A stretch of DNA of 64,000 bases from Stutzerimonas stutzeri. GTDB lineage: Bacteria > Pseudomonadota > Gammaproteobacteria > Pseudomonadales > Pseudomonadaceae. Below, piece after piece: positions 17,692-26,706 of the stretch. The notes beneath the pieces were generated by a model. The model did not search any database and had not been told where the DNA came from. It saw nothing but the letters and a program-made list of their open reading frames with translations. The stretch is from positions 124,001-188,000 of the forward strand of contig NZ_JYHV01000029.1 of the NCBI RefSeq assembly GCF_000952685.1, written 5' to 3'. The translations under genes were made by a program, and so were the position numbers. Positions within the stretch are counted from its first letter, which is position 1, and every line of letters begins with the position of its first letter.

Positions 17692-18801
17692 TCAATCGAG
17701 CGAATCGGGAACTTGGCGAATGGGCGTGTTTCGGTGAGCTGCGCGGACGTACTGGGCGGGCCAAGGCACCGAGCTGTCACGTAGGTCCTCGGCCGCGTGC
17801 AACGGCCAGTAGGGATCACGTAGTAGCTCGCGCGCCAGCAGGATCAGATCGGCCTGGCCGGTACGCAGGATGTGCTCGGCCTGCACCGCCTCGGTAATCA
17901 TGCCGACCGTACCGGTGGCGATGCCGGCCTCACGCCGCACCTGCTCGGCAAACTGGGTCTGATAGCCCGGGCCGACCGGGATCTCGGCATTGACGGCCGT
18001 GCCACCAGAGGACACGTCGATCAGATCGACGCCGAGAGTCTTCAGCCGCCGCGCGAGTTCAACGGTTTCTTCCGCATTCCAGCCGTCCTGTACCCAGTCG
18101 GTCGCCGACAGCCGCACGAACAGCGGCAACGCCTCCGGCCATACCGCCCGCACCGCCTGGGTAACCTCCAGCAGCAAGCGGATACGGTTGTCGAAGGAGC
18201 CGCCATAGCGGTCCTGACGCTGATTAGAAAGCGGTGAGAGGAACTGATGCAGTAGATAGCCGTGCGCCGCGTGCACCTCAGCCACTTTGAAGCCTGCCGC
18301 CAGCGAGCGCTCGGCGGCACGCACGAACGCCTGGATGATCTCGTTGATTCCCGCCTCGTCCAGCGCGGTGGGCACCGCATGCTCCGGATCGAAAGCGATG
18401 GTCGAGGGGCCGACCGGCGTCCAGCCCCCGGCCGCGATCGGTACGCTTCCGTGCCGTCCGAGCCAGGGCTGCCAGGTGCTCGCCTTGCGGCCGGCATGGG
18501 CCAGCTGAATGCCGGTTACCGAACCCTGAGACTCGATGAACCGCGTGACGCGGCGCAACGGTTCGACATGGTCGTCGGACCAGATACCCAGGTCTTCCGG
18601 CGAGATGCGCCCATCAGCCGTCACTGCGGTGGCTTCGATGATGACCAGCCCCGCCCCGCCGACGGCCCGGCTACCCAGATGAACCAAATGCCAATCGTTG
18701 GCCATGCCGGCTTTGGCCGAGTACTGACACATGGGCGAAACGGCGATGCGATTGGGCAGCGTCAGCTGACGCAGGGTGAGCGGCTGGAAAAGCTGTGTCA
18801 T
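17692..18801 (-). CDS. old yellow enzyme, XenA/YqjM-type ene-reductase
   Basis: A 369-residue FMN-dependent NAD(P)H:flavin oxidoreductase, a TIM barrel that reduces activated C=C bonds and nitro compounds. It has the XenA/YqjM-type N-terminus with the active-site Cys in RIAVSPMCQYS, HAGRKAS, the substrate-binding His pair in EVHAAHGYLLHQFLSPLS, and DRYGGSFDNR for FMN binding. It has no signal peptide. It is divergent from two LysR genes across a 300-base gap, so one of them probably controls it. Electrophilic enones or quinones would fit the GST and redox proteins on the other side. Confidence 0.88.
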   Translation of the reverse strand: MTQLFQPLTLRQLTLPNRIAVSPMCQYSAKAGMANDWHLVHLGSRAVGGAGLVIIEATAVTADGRISPEDLGIWSDDHVEPLRRVTRFIESQGSVTGIQLAHAGRKASTWQPWLGRHGSVPIAAGGWTPVGPSTIAFDPEHAVPTALDEAGINEIIQAFVRAAERSLAAGFKVAEVHAAHGYLLHQFLSPLSNQRQDRYGGSFDNRIRLLLEVTQAVRAVWPEALPLFVRLSATDWVQDGWNAEETVELARRLKTLGVDLIDVSSGGTAVNAEIPVGPGYQTQFAEQVRREAGIATGTVGMITEAVQAEHILRTGQADLILLARELLRDPYWPLHAAEDLRDSSVPWPAQYVRAAHRNTPIRQVPDSLD

Positions 18802-19101
18802 GGAAACCTCACTGCAATGGATGCGCGTTGGACATCCTCCAGTACAGACTGTTTCGACGACTTTGCTCGGCCAAGGCCGCGTGGGTGGCGAATCGGTGAC
18901 AGAGTGTTGCAGTTGGCTAGCTCATCACTGTGGGTGGGCGGTTTCGTGGGAAACAAATCAGCCTTGGACGATCGATTCGTGCCTGCCCTTTCCCAGCGCA
19001 GCGCAAATGGGACGGCACTGCCCGTGCCGGTTGTTTTCTTTTCGACGGTGACTCGCAAACACTAAGCTGGAATCCATTTAACGAAGGCTCGAATCTGGAC
19101 G
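18802..19101. promoter_or_regulatory. divergent promoter region, old yellow enzyme / LysR
   Basis: Three hundred bases between divergent genes. The inverted pair GTTTC (18941-18945) / GAAAC (18950-18954) shares the TTTCGT core with the better palindrome upstream of the GST gene and could be a weaker binding site for the same LysR protein. No gene is supported here. Confidence 0.35.
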
Positions 19102-20022
19102 GTGAGTGTGGACAGGTTTCAGGAGATGAAGGTACTGCTGGCGGTTGCTGATGCGCAGAGCTTTGCGGGCGGGGCGAAACGGATGGGCATGTCGCCGCCG
19201 AGCGTGACGCGAGTGATAGCGGGTCTGGAGCGCCGCCTAGGCACTCTGCTATTGGCGCGCAGCACCCGCAGTCTGCGTCTGACCGAAGCAGGCCGGCGCT
19301 ATGTGGAAGACTGCAAGCGCATCCTGCTGGATCTGGAAGAAGCCGAAGAACTGGCCACCGGCAGCAGCATTCGTGTGCGCGGCAATCTGACCGTGACAGC
19401 TCCGGTGATGTTTGGTGAGTTATTCCTGATTCCGCTGATCACCGAGTACCTTGGTGAGCACCCGGACGTAGTCATCCACGCGCTGTTGGTGGATCGTCTG
19501 GTGAACGTGGTTGAGGAAGGCGTAGATGTGGCCATACGCATCGGCCAGCTGCCTGAGACCGGTCTGCAGGCTATCCATGTCGGGCAGATCCGCCCTGTCA
19601 TCTGTGCCGCACCCGCATTCCTCGATCGCGTCGGCAGACCGATATCCCCAAATGAGGTACTGGCGTCACCGATAGTGATGTCCTCTACGAGCAGCCTGCT
19701 TACCGATTGGCAATTCCAGGTGGGGCCGAACTCCATCACCTTGCACCCCAAACCGCGGCTGGTGGTCAGCTCCAATCAGGCGGCAATCAATGCCGCGCGC
19801 ATTGGCTGGGGGTTCACCCGGGTGCTGTCTTACCAAGTTGCCGACCTGGTATCGAAGGGGGAACTGGAAATCGTCCTCGATGAGTTCGGTACATCGGCAT
19901 TGCCGGTGCATGTGCTCTATCAAGGCGGTAAACGGGTGCCTGCCAAGGTGCGCACTTTCGTCGACTATTGCGCCAGTCGGTTTCTGGAAAATCCAGGGCT
20001 GCACGTGGTTACACGGACCTAG
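19102..20022 (+). CDS. LysR-family transcriptional regulator (first of a tandem pair)
   Basis: A 306-residue LysR-type regulator. The N-terminal winged helix (about residues 5-65: FQEMKVLLAVADAQSFAGGAKRMGMSPPSVTRVIAGLE) is followed by a ligand-binding domain of the subgroup with TAPVMFGELFLIPLI and GVDVAIRIGQLP. The start is a GTG (19102, or GTG 19108). It is transcribed away from the old yellow enzyme, and its stop lies three bases from the next LysR gene, with which it is about as similar as a duplicated paralogue. Confidence 0.88.
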   Translation: MSVDRFQEMKVLLAVADAQSFAGGAKRMGMSPPSVTRVIAGLERRLGTLLLARSTRSLRLTEAGRRYVEDCKRILLDLEEAEELATGSSIRVRGNLTVTAPVMFGELFLIPLITEYLGEHPDVVIHALLVDRLVNVVEEGVDVAIRIGQLPETGLQAIHVGQIRPVICAAPAFLDRVGRPISPNEVLASPIVMSSTSSLLTDWQFQVGPNSITLHPKPRLVVSSNQAAINAARIGWGFTRVLSYQVADLVSKGELEIVLDEFGTSALPVHVLYQGGKRVPAKVRTFVDYCASRFLENPGLHVVTRT

Positions 20023-20025
20023 CGC

Positions 20026-20928
20026 ATGAGCCGATACCGCGAAATGCAGGTATTCGAAGCCGTTGTGAAATCGGGCAGCCTCGCCGCTGCCGCGCGGAAT
20101 CTGAATCTATCGCCAGCGACAATCACGCGCACGGTAGCGTCATTGGAAGCACGCCTGAATAACACCCTGTTGATTCGTGGTCCGCGCGGCGTCGAGCCGA
20201 GCCCTGCAGGCGAACGGTTTGCCTTGGACTGTCGAGAAATCCTGGAGCGAATCGACCACGCCGAACACTCCGCTGCCGGCTTGCATGCATGTCCCACCGG
20301 GGAACTGACCGTCTCGCTACCGCTGCTGATGGATCCCCACGTATTCACGCCGATCGCCACTGCTTACTTGGCGGCCTTTCCTGACGTAAGTCTGGTTATC
20401 CGGACCAGCGAAGGCGTGCCCAAACTCCTCGAGGAGGGCATCGATGTCGCCCTTGTCGTTGGCCAGCTGCCAGACTCGTCCGGGTTCGCCATGCCAGTGG
20501 GCATGGTGAGACCCATTGTCTGTGGTTCGCCCGGCTACCTGGCAACATGGGGGCGGCCCGAGACCCCCGACGATCTCCACGCTCACCGCACCGTCCTTAC
20601 CGCGTCCGCAAGCCCTGAGGCCGAATGGCGTTTTCGCGGCGAGCGCGCCACACGGCTGATGCGGCCTGCCCCCGTGCTGACGTGCACCACCCAGCGTGCG
20701 GCTATTCGTGCCGCCACCCTGGGGTTGGGGCTGATTCGCTGCATGAGCTACGAAGCGCACCATGAGCTGCAGAGCGGCTTGCTCGAGCCCGTCTTGGACG
20801 GCTTCGCCAACCAGAGCATGCCGGCCCATTTGATCTACCGCGATGGCCGCCGGGCCGAGGCGCGCGTGCGCACCTTCGTCGACTTCGCGACGCCCCGATT
20901 ACGCGCCCACCCGGCCTTTTCCAGATGA
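20026..20928 (+). CDS. LysR-family transcriptional regulator (second of a tandem pair)
   Basis: A 300-residue LysR-type regulator in the same orientation, three bases after the first. The helix-turn-helix region (YREMQVFEAVVKSGSLAAAARNLNLSPATITRTVASLEARL) matches its neighbour in layout, and both share the later pattern EGIDVAL.VGQLP and the ending HLIYRDGRR..ARVRTFVDF. The pair probably arose by tandem duplication. A LysR-like palindrome lies 62 bases downstream of its stop, in front of the GST operon, making one of the two a good candidate regulator of that operon. Confidence 0.88.
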   Translation: MSRYREMQVFEAVVKSGSLAAAARNLNLSPATITRTVASLEARLNNTLLIRGPRGVEPSPAGERFALDCREILERIDHAEHSAAGLHACPTGELTVSLPLLMDPHVFTPIATAYLAAFPDVSLVIRTSEGVPKLLEEGIDVALVVGQLPDSSGFAMPVGMVRPIVCGSPGYLATWGRPETPDDLHAHRTVLTASASPEAEWRFRGERATRLMRPAPVLTCTTQRAAIRAATLGLGLIRCMSYEAHHELQSGLLEPVLDGFANQSMPAHLIYRDGRRAEARVRTFVDFATPRLRAHPAFSR

Positions 20929-20990
20929 AGCCACCAGGCTTCGATCGATCCATTTCCCACCGTAGCCCTTTGTCAGCTGGCAATACGATT

Positions 20991-21007
20991 ATTTCGTAGA
21001 ACGAAAT
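20991..21007. promoter_or_regulatory. 17-bp inverted repeat, candidate LysR operator
   Basis: ATTTCGT-AGA-ACGAAAT is a perfect 7-3-7 inverted repeat fitting the LysR T-N11-A pattern. It lies 128 bases before the GST start in an AT-richer spot between the LysR pair and the GST operon. Confidence 0.6.
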
Positions 21008-21134
21008 TATGGATTGCTCCGTGTGGCGATTCTATCGAGCCGCGAGCAGGCGCAGCATTCATCTGGCAGCGCAAGGTTCTCTACACGACTCGAAGCTGCG
21101 CTGACTTCTCTCAACCAGCTACGGAGCCACGACC

Positions 21135-21764
21135 ATGACCCAAGCCGCCATCAAACTGTATCGCCATCCTCTTTCGGGCCATGCCCATCGCGTCGAGCTG
21201 CTGCTCTCGTTGATGAAGCTGCCAACCGAGCTGGTTTTCGTAGACCTGGCGAATGGTGCGCACAAAAAGCCTGAATTCCTGGCCATCAATGCGTTTGGCC
21301 AGGTTCCGGTTATCGAAGACAACGGCACCACGCTCAGCGACTCCAACGCGATCCTGGTCTATCTGGCAAAAAAATACGGTGGCGGCAGTTGGCTGGCTGA
21401 AGATTCCCTCGGTGCCGCGCGCATTCAGCGCTGGCTATCGGTTGCCGCAGGCCAGATTGCCTATGGGCCGGCCGCCGCGCGCCTGATCACGGTATTCGGC
21501 GCCCCGTTGAATGCCGATGACGTCACCGCGCGCTCCCACGCCTTGCTCAAGGTGATGGACAGCGAGTTGACCAACTCGCCGTTCCTGGCCGGCAACACCG
21601 CAACCATCGCCGATGTCGCCAACTACACCTATATCGCCCATGCCCCGGAAGGCAACGTGTCGCTGCAGGCCTACCCCAATGTGCGCGCCTGGCTGGAGCG
21701 TATAGAAGCGCTTCCCGGCTTCGTACCCATGCAGCGCACTGCCGTCGGTTTGCAGAGCAACTGA
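21135..21764 (+). CDS. glutathione S-transferase
   Basis: A 209-residue cytosolic GST. The thioredoxin-fold N-terminal domain carries [16 protein letters not shown] (candidate catalytic Ser), FGQVPVIED with the cis-Pro, and [12 protein letters not shown] for glutathione binding. The C-terminal domain is helical ([14 protein letters not shown] with the N-capping Asp). It is the first gene of a three-gene operon with the fusion oxidoreductase and a DUF1348 protein. Conjugation of an electrophile is likely; the substrate is unknown. Confidence 0.9.
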   Translation: MTQAAIKLYRHPLSGHAHRVELLLSLMKLPTELVFVDLANGAHKKPEFLAINAFGQVPVIEDNGTTLSDSNAILVYLAKKYGGGSWLAEDSLGAARIQRWLSVAAGQIAYGPAAARLITVFGAPLNADDVTARSHALLKVMDSELTNSPFLAGNTATIADVANYTYIAHAPEGNVSLQAYPNVRAWLERIEALPGFVPMQRTAVGLQSN

Positions 21765-21815
21765 GTGGGCACCGGCTGCTGGGCTTTCCGGCAGTCTTCC
21801 CAAGGAGCGTCTTCC

Positions 21816-23873
21816 ATGAATCATCTCCCCAAGCACCGTCAGTCACCCTGGCATGCCGGCGAAAAAATGCTTCAGGAAACAGTCGGCGCGACCGAGCGAA
21901 TGGACGTTGTTGGCCAGAAGGCCATTCGTGACTACATGCCCGACCAGCACCGGGAGTTCTATCATCAATTGCCCTTCATGGTCGTCGGCGCGGTCGATGC
22001 GCGGAACCGTCCTTGGGCCACGCTGATGGAGGGGCCGGAGGGTTTCGTCGTTTCTCCGGATCCACAGCATTTGGTGCTTGCGGCACCTCTCGACAGCCAG
22101 GACCCGGCCGCGGCTGGCCTGCAGGCGGGTCATGCCGTCGGCATGCTCGGTATCGAGCTGCATACGCGCCGACGTAATCGCATCAACGGCATGATCGAAC
22201 ACGCCGCACCGGACCGCCTCGAGGTTGTGGTCGAGCATTCCTTTGGTAACTGCCCGAAGTACATCCAGGAAAGGTCCTATACGCGCTCGACGGAGCGGTG
22301 GAAAGACCGCGGAGCGCGCGAGGATTTCACTGCGTTGAACCCTCGAACCACCGAGATGATCCGCGCCGCCGACACATTTTTCATCGCCAGCTACTTCGAT
22401 CATGACGACCACCACCGCTCCGTGGATGTCTCCCACCGGGGAGGTCGCGCCGGGTTTGTGAAGGTCGAACGCAACCGGCTGTTCATTCCCGACTATGCGG
22501 GCAATCAATTCTTCGCCACGTTGGGGAATCTGAAGGTCAACTCCCGCGCCGGGCTGTTGTTTGTCGACTTCACCAGCGGCGACATGCTGCAACTTAGCGG
22601 GCGCACGGAACTGATTCTGGACGGCCCGATCGTCCGCGCCTTCGAAGGCGCCGAGCGGCTGTTTACCTTCGACGTGGAGCACGTGGTGCTGAGGCCGGCC
22701 GCCGTGTCTCTGCGCTGGACGTTCCATGGCTACGCACCGACCAGCTTGATGACCGGCACCTGGGCCGCGGCAGACGAAAAGCTGCGGCAGAACGAACAGC
22801 ATCGGCGGTGGCAACCGTGGCGGGTGATGCGGCTGCAGGACGAAAGCAGAGACATTCGCTCATTCATCCTCCAACCGCTGGACGATACTCCGGTGGAATT
22901 CAACCCCGGACAGCACCTGCCGATGCGCCTATACGCCGACGGTGAAGCGGCACTGATCAGGACCTACAGCATCTCCAGCGCCCCTTCCGATGGTCACATT
23001 CGCATCAGCGTCAAGGCGCAGGGGCTCGCATCCCAACATCTCCACGACAAGGTGCAGGTGGGCGACATTCTGGAGGTTCGTCCGCCACTGGGCGGCTTCA
23101 CCCTGACGGTTGACACCGCAAGACCGGCGGTATTGATTGGCGCGGGGGTCGGCATTACACCGCTTATTTCCATGTTCAGGGAGCTGGCCTGGCAAAACCA
23201 GACGCAGCAAAGGGAACGCCACATCCATCTGTTCCAGAGCGCCAGGGCGCTGGAGGACCTTCCGTTTCAGGAGGAGCTTGAGCAACTGTTACAGCGCGAT
23301 GCTGGGCAGCTGCACGTCCACCGGGCGCTGAGCAGGCCGGGCACGGAAGCGGTTCTTGGGCGCGACTACGAAATAGCCGGTCGCCTCGGCTTAGCCGACG
23401 TCAAGGCCAGGCTCGCGTTCGATGACTACGACTTTTATCTCTGCGGGCCAGCCGGGTTCATCCAGGACCTGTACGACGGTTTGCGCGCACTGAACATTGC
23501 GGATGAGCGAATCCACGCCGAGGCATTCGGCCCTTCGATGCTTCAGCGGTCAGCGGCCGAACATTCCACCGCCTTGATTCAAGCGCCGGCTGCCAGCGCT
23601 CCGGTGCCGGTGCTTTTCTCGTTATCGGCACTGGAAGCACGCTGGACTCCAGGAAGCGGCAGCCTGCTGGAGCTGGCGGAAAGCCGCGGTCTGAACCCCG
23701 ATTTCAGCTGCCGTGGAGGCTCCTGCGGGACCTGCAAGACACGTCGGATCAGCGGCATTGTCCATTACCCCAATCCTCCGGTGGAAATGCCGGAGAGCGA
23801 CATGGTGCTGATCTGCTGCGCCGTAACCGCGGAAGGTGAGAATGGGAGTCAGCCCTTGGTCCTTGAACTCTAG
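21816..23873 (+). CDS. PNPOx-like / FAD-NAD(P)H reductase / [2Fe-2S] ferredoxin fusion protein
   Basis: A 685-residue three-part redox protein. Residues about 1-330 resemble the pyridoxamine-phosphate-oxidase-like flavin-binding split barrel ([40 protein letters not shown]). About 335-575 is a ferredoxin-NADP+ reductase module with the FAD motif RTYSISSAP near 381 and the nucleotide motif [13 protein letters not shown] near 441. The C-terminus is a plant-type [2Fe-2S] ferredoxin with Cys in [10 protein letters not shown] (about 631-639) and a last Cys near 666. The start at 21816 has AAGGAG upstream; the longer frame begins within the preceding gap. It can carry electrons from NAD(P)H through FAD and an iron-sulfur cluster to a second flavin. 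The reaction is unknown. Confidence 0.86.
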   Translation: MNHLPKHRQSPWHAGEKMLQETVGATERMDVVGQKAIRDYMPDQHREFYHQLPFMVVGAVDARNRPWATLMEGPEGFVVSPDPQHLVLAAPLDSQDPAAAGLQAGHAVGMLGIELHTRRRNRINGMIEHAAPDRLEVVVEHSFGNCPKYIQERSYTRSTERWKDRGAREDFTALNPRTTEMIRAADTFFIASYFDHDDHHRSVDVSHRGGRAGFVKVERNRLFIPDYAGNQFFATLGNLKVNSRAGLLFVDFTSGDMLQLSGRTELILDGPIVRAFEGAERLFTFDVEHVVLRPAAVSLRWTFHGYAPTSLMTGTWAAADEKLRQNEQHRRWQPWRVMRLQDESRDIRSFILQPLDDTPVEFNPGQHLPMRLYADGEAALIRTYSISSAPSDGHIRISVKAQGLASQHLHDKVQVGDILEVRPPLGGFTLTVDTARPAVLIGAGVGITPLISMFRELAWQNQTQQRERHIHLFQSARALEDLPFQEELEQLLQRDAGQLHVHRALSRPGTEAVLGRDYEIAGRLGLADVKARLAFDDYDFYLCGPAGFIQDLYDGLRALNIADERIHAEAFGPSMLQRSAAEHSTALIQAPAASAPVPVLFSLSALEARWTPGSGSLLELAESRGLNPDFSCRGGSCGTCKTRRISGIVHYPNPPVEMPESDMVLICCAVTAEGENGSQPLVLEL

Positions 23874-23944
23874 TGCCGCCAGCCGCAACAGCCCGAACCG
23901 ACGACTATCCTCAATATCTCTTTCTCGAAACCGGAGCGATCGCC

Positions 23945-24421
23945 ATGTCTACCACCGAAATCCGTCAACCTGTTCCTCCCTTCACTCGGGAGTCAGCGGT
24001 ATTGAAAGTCCGACTGGCCGAAGATGGCTGGAACAGCCGCGATGCGGCAAAAGTGGCCATGGCCTATACCCCGGACACCAAGTGGCGAAACCGCTCGGAA
24101 TTCGTCACCAGTCGAGCTGAGGCGCAGGCGTTTCTGACCCGCAAATGGAACAAGGAACTGGAATACAGGCTGATCAAAGAGCTTTGGGCGTTTACCGATA
24201 ACCGAATCGCCGTGCGTTACGCCTATGAATGGCACGACGATTCGGGTAACTGGTTCCGCTCCTACGGCAACGAAAACTGGGAGTTCGCTGAAAACGGCCT
24301 GATGGCTCATCGATTTGCCTGCATCAATGATTTACCCATTCAGGAGTCCGACAGGAAATTCCGCTGGCCGCAAGGTCGCCGTCCCGATGACCATCCAGGA
24401 CTGTCGGATCTAGGCCTATAA
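23945..24421 (+). CDS. DUF1348 / NTF2-like family protein
   Basis: A 158-residue NTF2-like small protein of the DUF1348 family (about one cone-shaped alpha+beta domain). It is rich in aromatic residues: [38 protein letters not shown]. Members often sit next to oxidoreductase genes and have no assigned activity. ATG 23945 gives the family length and follows the fusion gene by 71 bases. It is probably co-transcribed with the GST and the fusion protein. Confidence 0.82.
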   Translation: MSTTEIRQPVPPFTRESAVLKVRLAEDGWNSRDAAKVAMAYTPDTKWRNRSEFVTSRAEAQAFLTRKWNKELEYRLIKELWAFTDNRIAVRYAYEWHDDSGNWFRSYGNENWEFAENGLMAHRFACINDLPIQESDRKFRWPQGRRPDDHPGLSDLGL

Positions 24422-24474
24422 CAGCCCACCTCGCGCCCGCCAAAAGCTCCGGTGATCGCCCGATGGCCGGGACG

Positions 24475-26571
24475 CTAGGCGGCTTCCACCCGCACCGGCA
24501 CACCGTTGAGCGCAGCATTGCCGGACAGCGCGTCCAGCTGGCGCTCATCGGTCAGATCGTTGGCGCTGGCGCCCGGCTGGCTGCTGGCGATGCCCATCTG
24601 CACGCCGGGGCGAGCGTGGCCCCAGCCATGCGGCAGGCTGACTACACCGGACATCATCTCGTCGCTGGCAGCAACCTCCACCTCGATCATGCCGACCCGC
24701 GAACGAACCCGCACACGCTGACCATCGGTCAATTCGAGGCGGCTCAAGTCCGCCGGATTCATCAGCAACTGATGACGCGGCTTACCCTTCACCAGACGAT
24801 GGTAGTTGTGCATCCAGGAATTGTTGCTGCGGACATGACGGCGTCCAATCAGCACCAGTTGATCCGACGCCGACTGCGGCGCGGAGGCGAAGCGCTTCAG
24901 GTCTCCGAGGAACAGTTCCGGTGCGACCTGCACCTGTCTGGTCGCGGTCTTCAGGCGGCCGGCGAGGTTCGGCTGCAGCGGCCCCAGATCCAGGCCGTGC
25001 GGGTAATCACGCAGTTTGGCGAGACTCAGGCCAGACGTGCTGCCGTCGCCATGCGGACCGGCACGCAAGCCCAGATCGATCATCTGCTCGGGCGCCATGG
25101 TCGATTTCAGCTCGATTCCGGTACGCGCCGCGAACGCCTTGGCCAGCCCGACGAAGATTTCCCAGTCATGCAGCGCACCCGCCGGCTTGGCGAGCACCGC
25201 TTCGTTGAAGCGAGTGACGTTGCGCACCGCGAAGACGTTGAAAGTGGTGTCGTAGTGATCATGCTCCAGCGGCGCCGTCGGCGGCAGGATCAGATCGGCG
25301 TAACGGGTGGTTTCGTTGATGTAGAAGTCGACGCTGAGCATGAACTCCAGCCCATCCAGCGCCTGTTCCAGCTGACGGCCGTTGGGCGTGGACAGTACCG
25401 GATTACCGGCCACGGTGACTAACGCACGCACCTGCCCTTCCCCTTCGGTGAGCATCTCCTCAGCCAGCGCCGATACCGGTAGCTCGCCACCATATTCCGG
25501 CAGCCCCGAGACTCGGCTTTGCCAGCGATTGAAGTGGCCACCCGAAGTGCTGGCCACAAGGTCCACCGCCGGCTGGGTGCAGAGCGCGCCGCCCACCCGG
25601 TCGAGGTTGCCGGTGACCAGATTGATCGACTGCACCAGCCATTGGCACAGCGTGCCGAACGCTTGCGTGGAGACGCCCATGCGCCCATAGCAGACCGCTT
25701 TGTCGGCCGCAGCGAAATCCCGGGCCAGTTGACGAATCTGCACGGCCGGCACCCCACAGCGTGTACTCATAGCCTCCGCGGTGAAAGGCGCCACTGCCGT
25801 GCGCAGCTCATCCAGCCCCTCCACAGGTAAATGACTGGCACGGGTCAGGTCTTCTTCGAACAGGGTATTGAGCAAACCGAACAGCAGCGCTGCGTCTTCG
25901 CCAGGGCGAACGAACAGATGCTGGTCGGCAATGGCCGCCGTTTCACTGCGACGCGGATCCACCACCACCAGTTTGCCGCCACGCGCCTTCAAGGCTTTGA
26001 GACGCTTTTCCACATCCGGCACGGTCATGATGCTGCCGTTGGAGGCCAACGGATTGCCACCCAGTATCAGCATGAAATCGGTGTGATCGATGTCCGGGAT
26101 AGGAATCAGCAGACCGTGGCCGTACATCATCAGGCTGGTCAAGTGATGCGGCAGCTGGTCGACCGAGGTGGCGGAGAAACGATTGCGAGTCTTCAGCTGA
26201 CCGAGGAAGTAGTTGCTGTGGGTCATCAACCCATAGTTGTGCACGCTGGGGTTGCCCTGGTAAACGGCCACCGCGTTATTGCCATGGCGCTCGCGAATCT
26301 CGGCGAGGCGCTCGGCGACCAGCTCGAACGCAGCGTCCCACTCGATGGCCTGCCACTCGTTGCCGACGCGGCGCATGGGATGACGCAGACGGTCCGGATC
26401 GTTCTGGATGTCCTGCAGCGCGACGGCCTTGGGACATATGTGGCCGCGACTGAAGCTGTCCTGCGGATCGCCCTTGATCGAAACGATTTGCTCGTCGCGA
26501 GTTTCGATTGTCAGGCCACAGATGGCCTCGCACAGATGGCATGCACGGTGGTGCTGGGTCGATTCGCTCAT
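24475..26571 (-). CDS. molybdopterin-dependent oxidoreductase, formate-dehydrogenase-like
   Basis: A 698-residue bis-molybdopterin enzyme of the DMSO-reductase superfamily. The N-terminal [4Fe-4S] motif has Cys 11, 14, 18 and 46 (ACHLCEAICG ... GHICPKA). Core motifs follow, including YQGNPSVHNYG, LILGGNPLASNG, VVDPRRSETAAIADQHLFVRPGEDAAL and NPADLSRLELTDGQRV of the C-terminal molydopterin-dinucleotide domain. It has no Tat signal, so it is cytoplasmic, and there is no in-frame TGA for selenocysteine. It stands alone without electron-transfer subunits. Substrate and partner are unknown. Confidence 0.85.
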   Translation of the reverse strand: MSESTQHHRACHLCEAICGLTIETRDEQIVSIKGDPQDSFSRGHICPKAVALQDIQNDPDRLRHPMRRVGNEWQAIEWDAAFELVAERLAEIRERHGNNAVAVYQGNPSVHNYGLMTHSNYFLGQLKTRNRFSATSVDQLPHHLTSLMMYGHGLLIPIPDIDHTDFMLILGGNPLASNGSIMTVPDVEKRLKALKARGGKLVVVDPRRSETAAIADQHLFVRPGEDAALLFGLLNTLFEEDLTRASHLPVEGLDELRTAVAPFTAEAMSTRCGVPAVQIRQLARDFAAADKAVCYGRMGVSTQAFGTLCQWLVQSINLVTGNLDRVGGALCTQPAVDLVASTSGGHFNRWQSRVSGLPEYGGELPVSALAEEMLTEGEGQVRALVTVAGNPVLSTPNGRQLEQALDGLEFMLSVDFYINETTRYADLILPPTAPLEHDHYDTTFNVFAVRNVTRFNEAVLAKPAGALHDWEIFVGLAKAFAARTGIELKSTMAPEQMIDLGLRAGPHGDGSTSGLSLAKLRDYPHGLDLGPLQPNLAGRLKTATRQVQVAPELFLGDLKRFASAPQSASDQLVLIGRRHVRSNNSWMHNYHRLVKGKPRHQLLMNPADLSRLELTDGQRVRVRSRVGMIEVEVAASDEMMSGVVSLPHGWGHARPGVQMGIASSQPGASANDLTDERQLDALSGNAALNGVPVRVEAA

Positions 26572-26706
26572 CGCGGGCTCCGAAGGATTGTTCTTTTAAT
26601 CCAATCACTCTAGGCCCACGACGACCAGGCAACAATCAATTGCGCCCTGGTAAATGCTCCTCGATTCAGCAGGCCGATCTTGGATCCCGAACGAGGGCCT
26701 GGCGAA

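Noticed and set aside
24475-26571. A selenocysteine-containing formate dehydrogenase
   Set aside because: No in-frame TGA is present and the open frame is continuous at family length.
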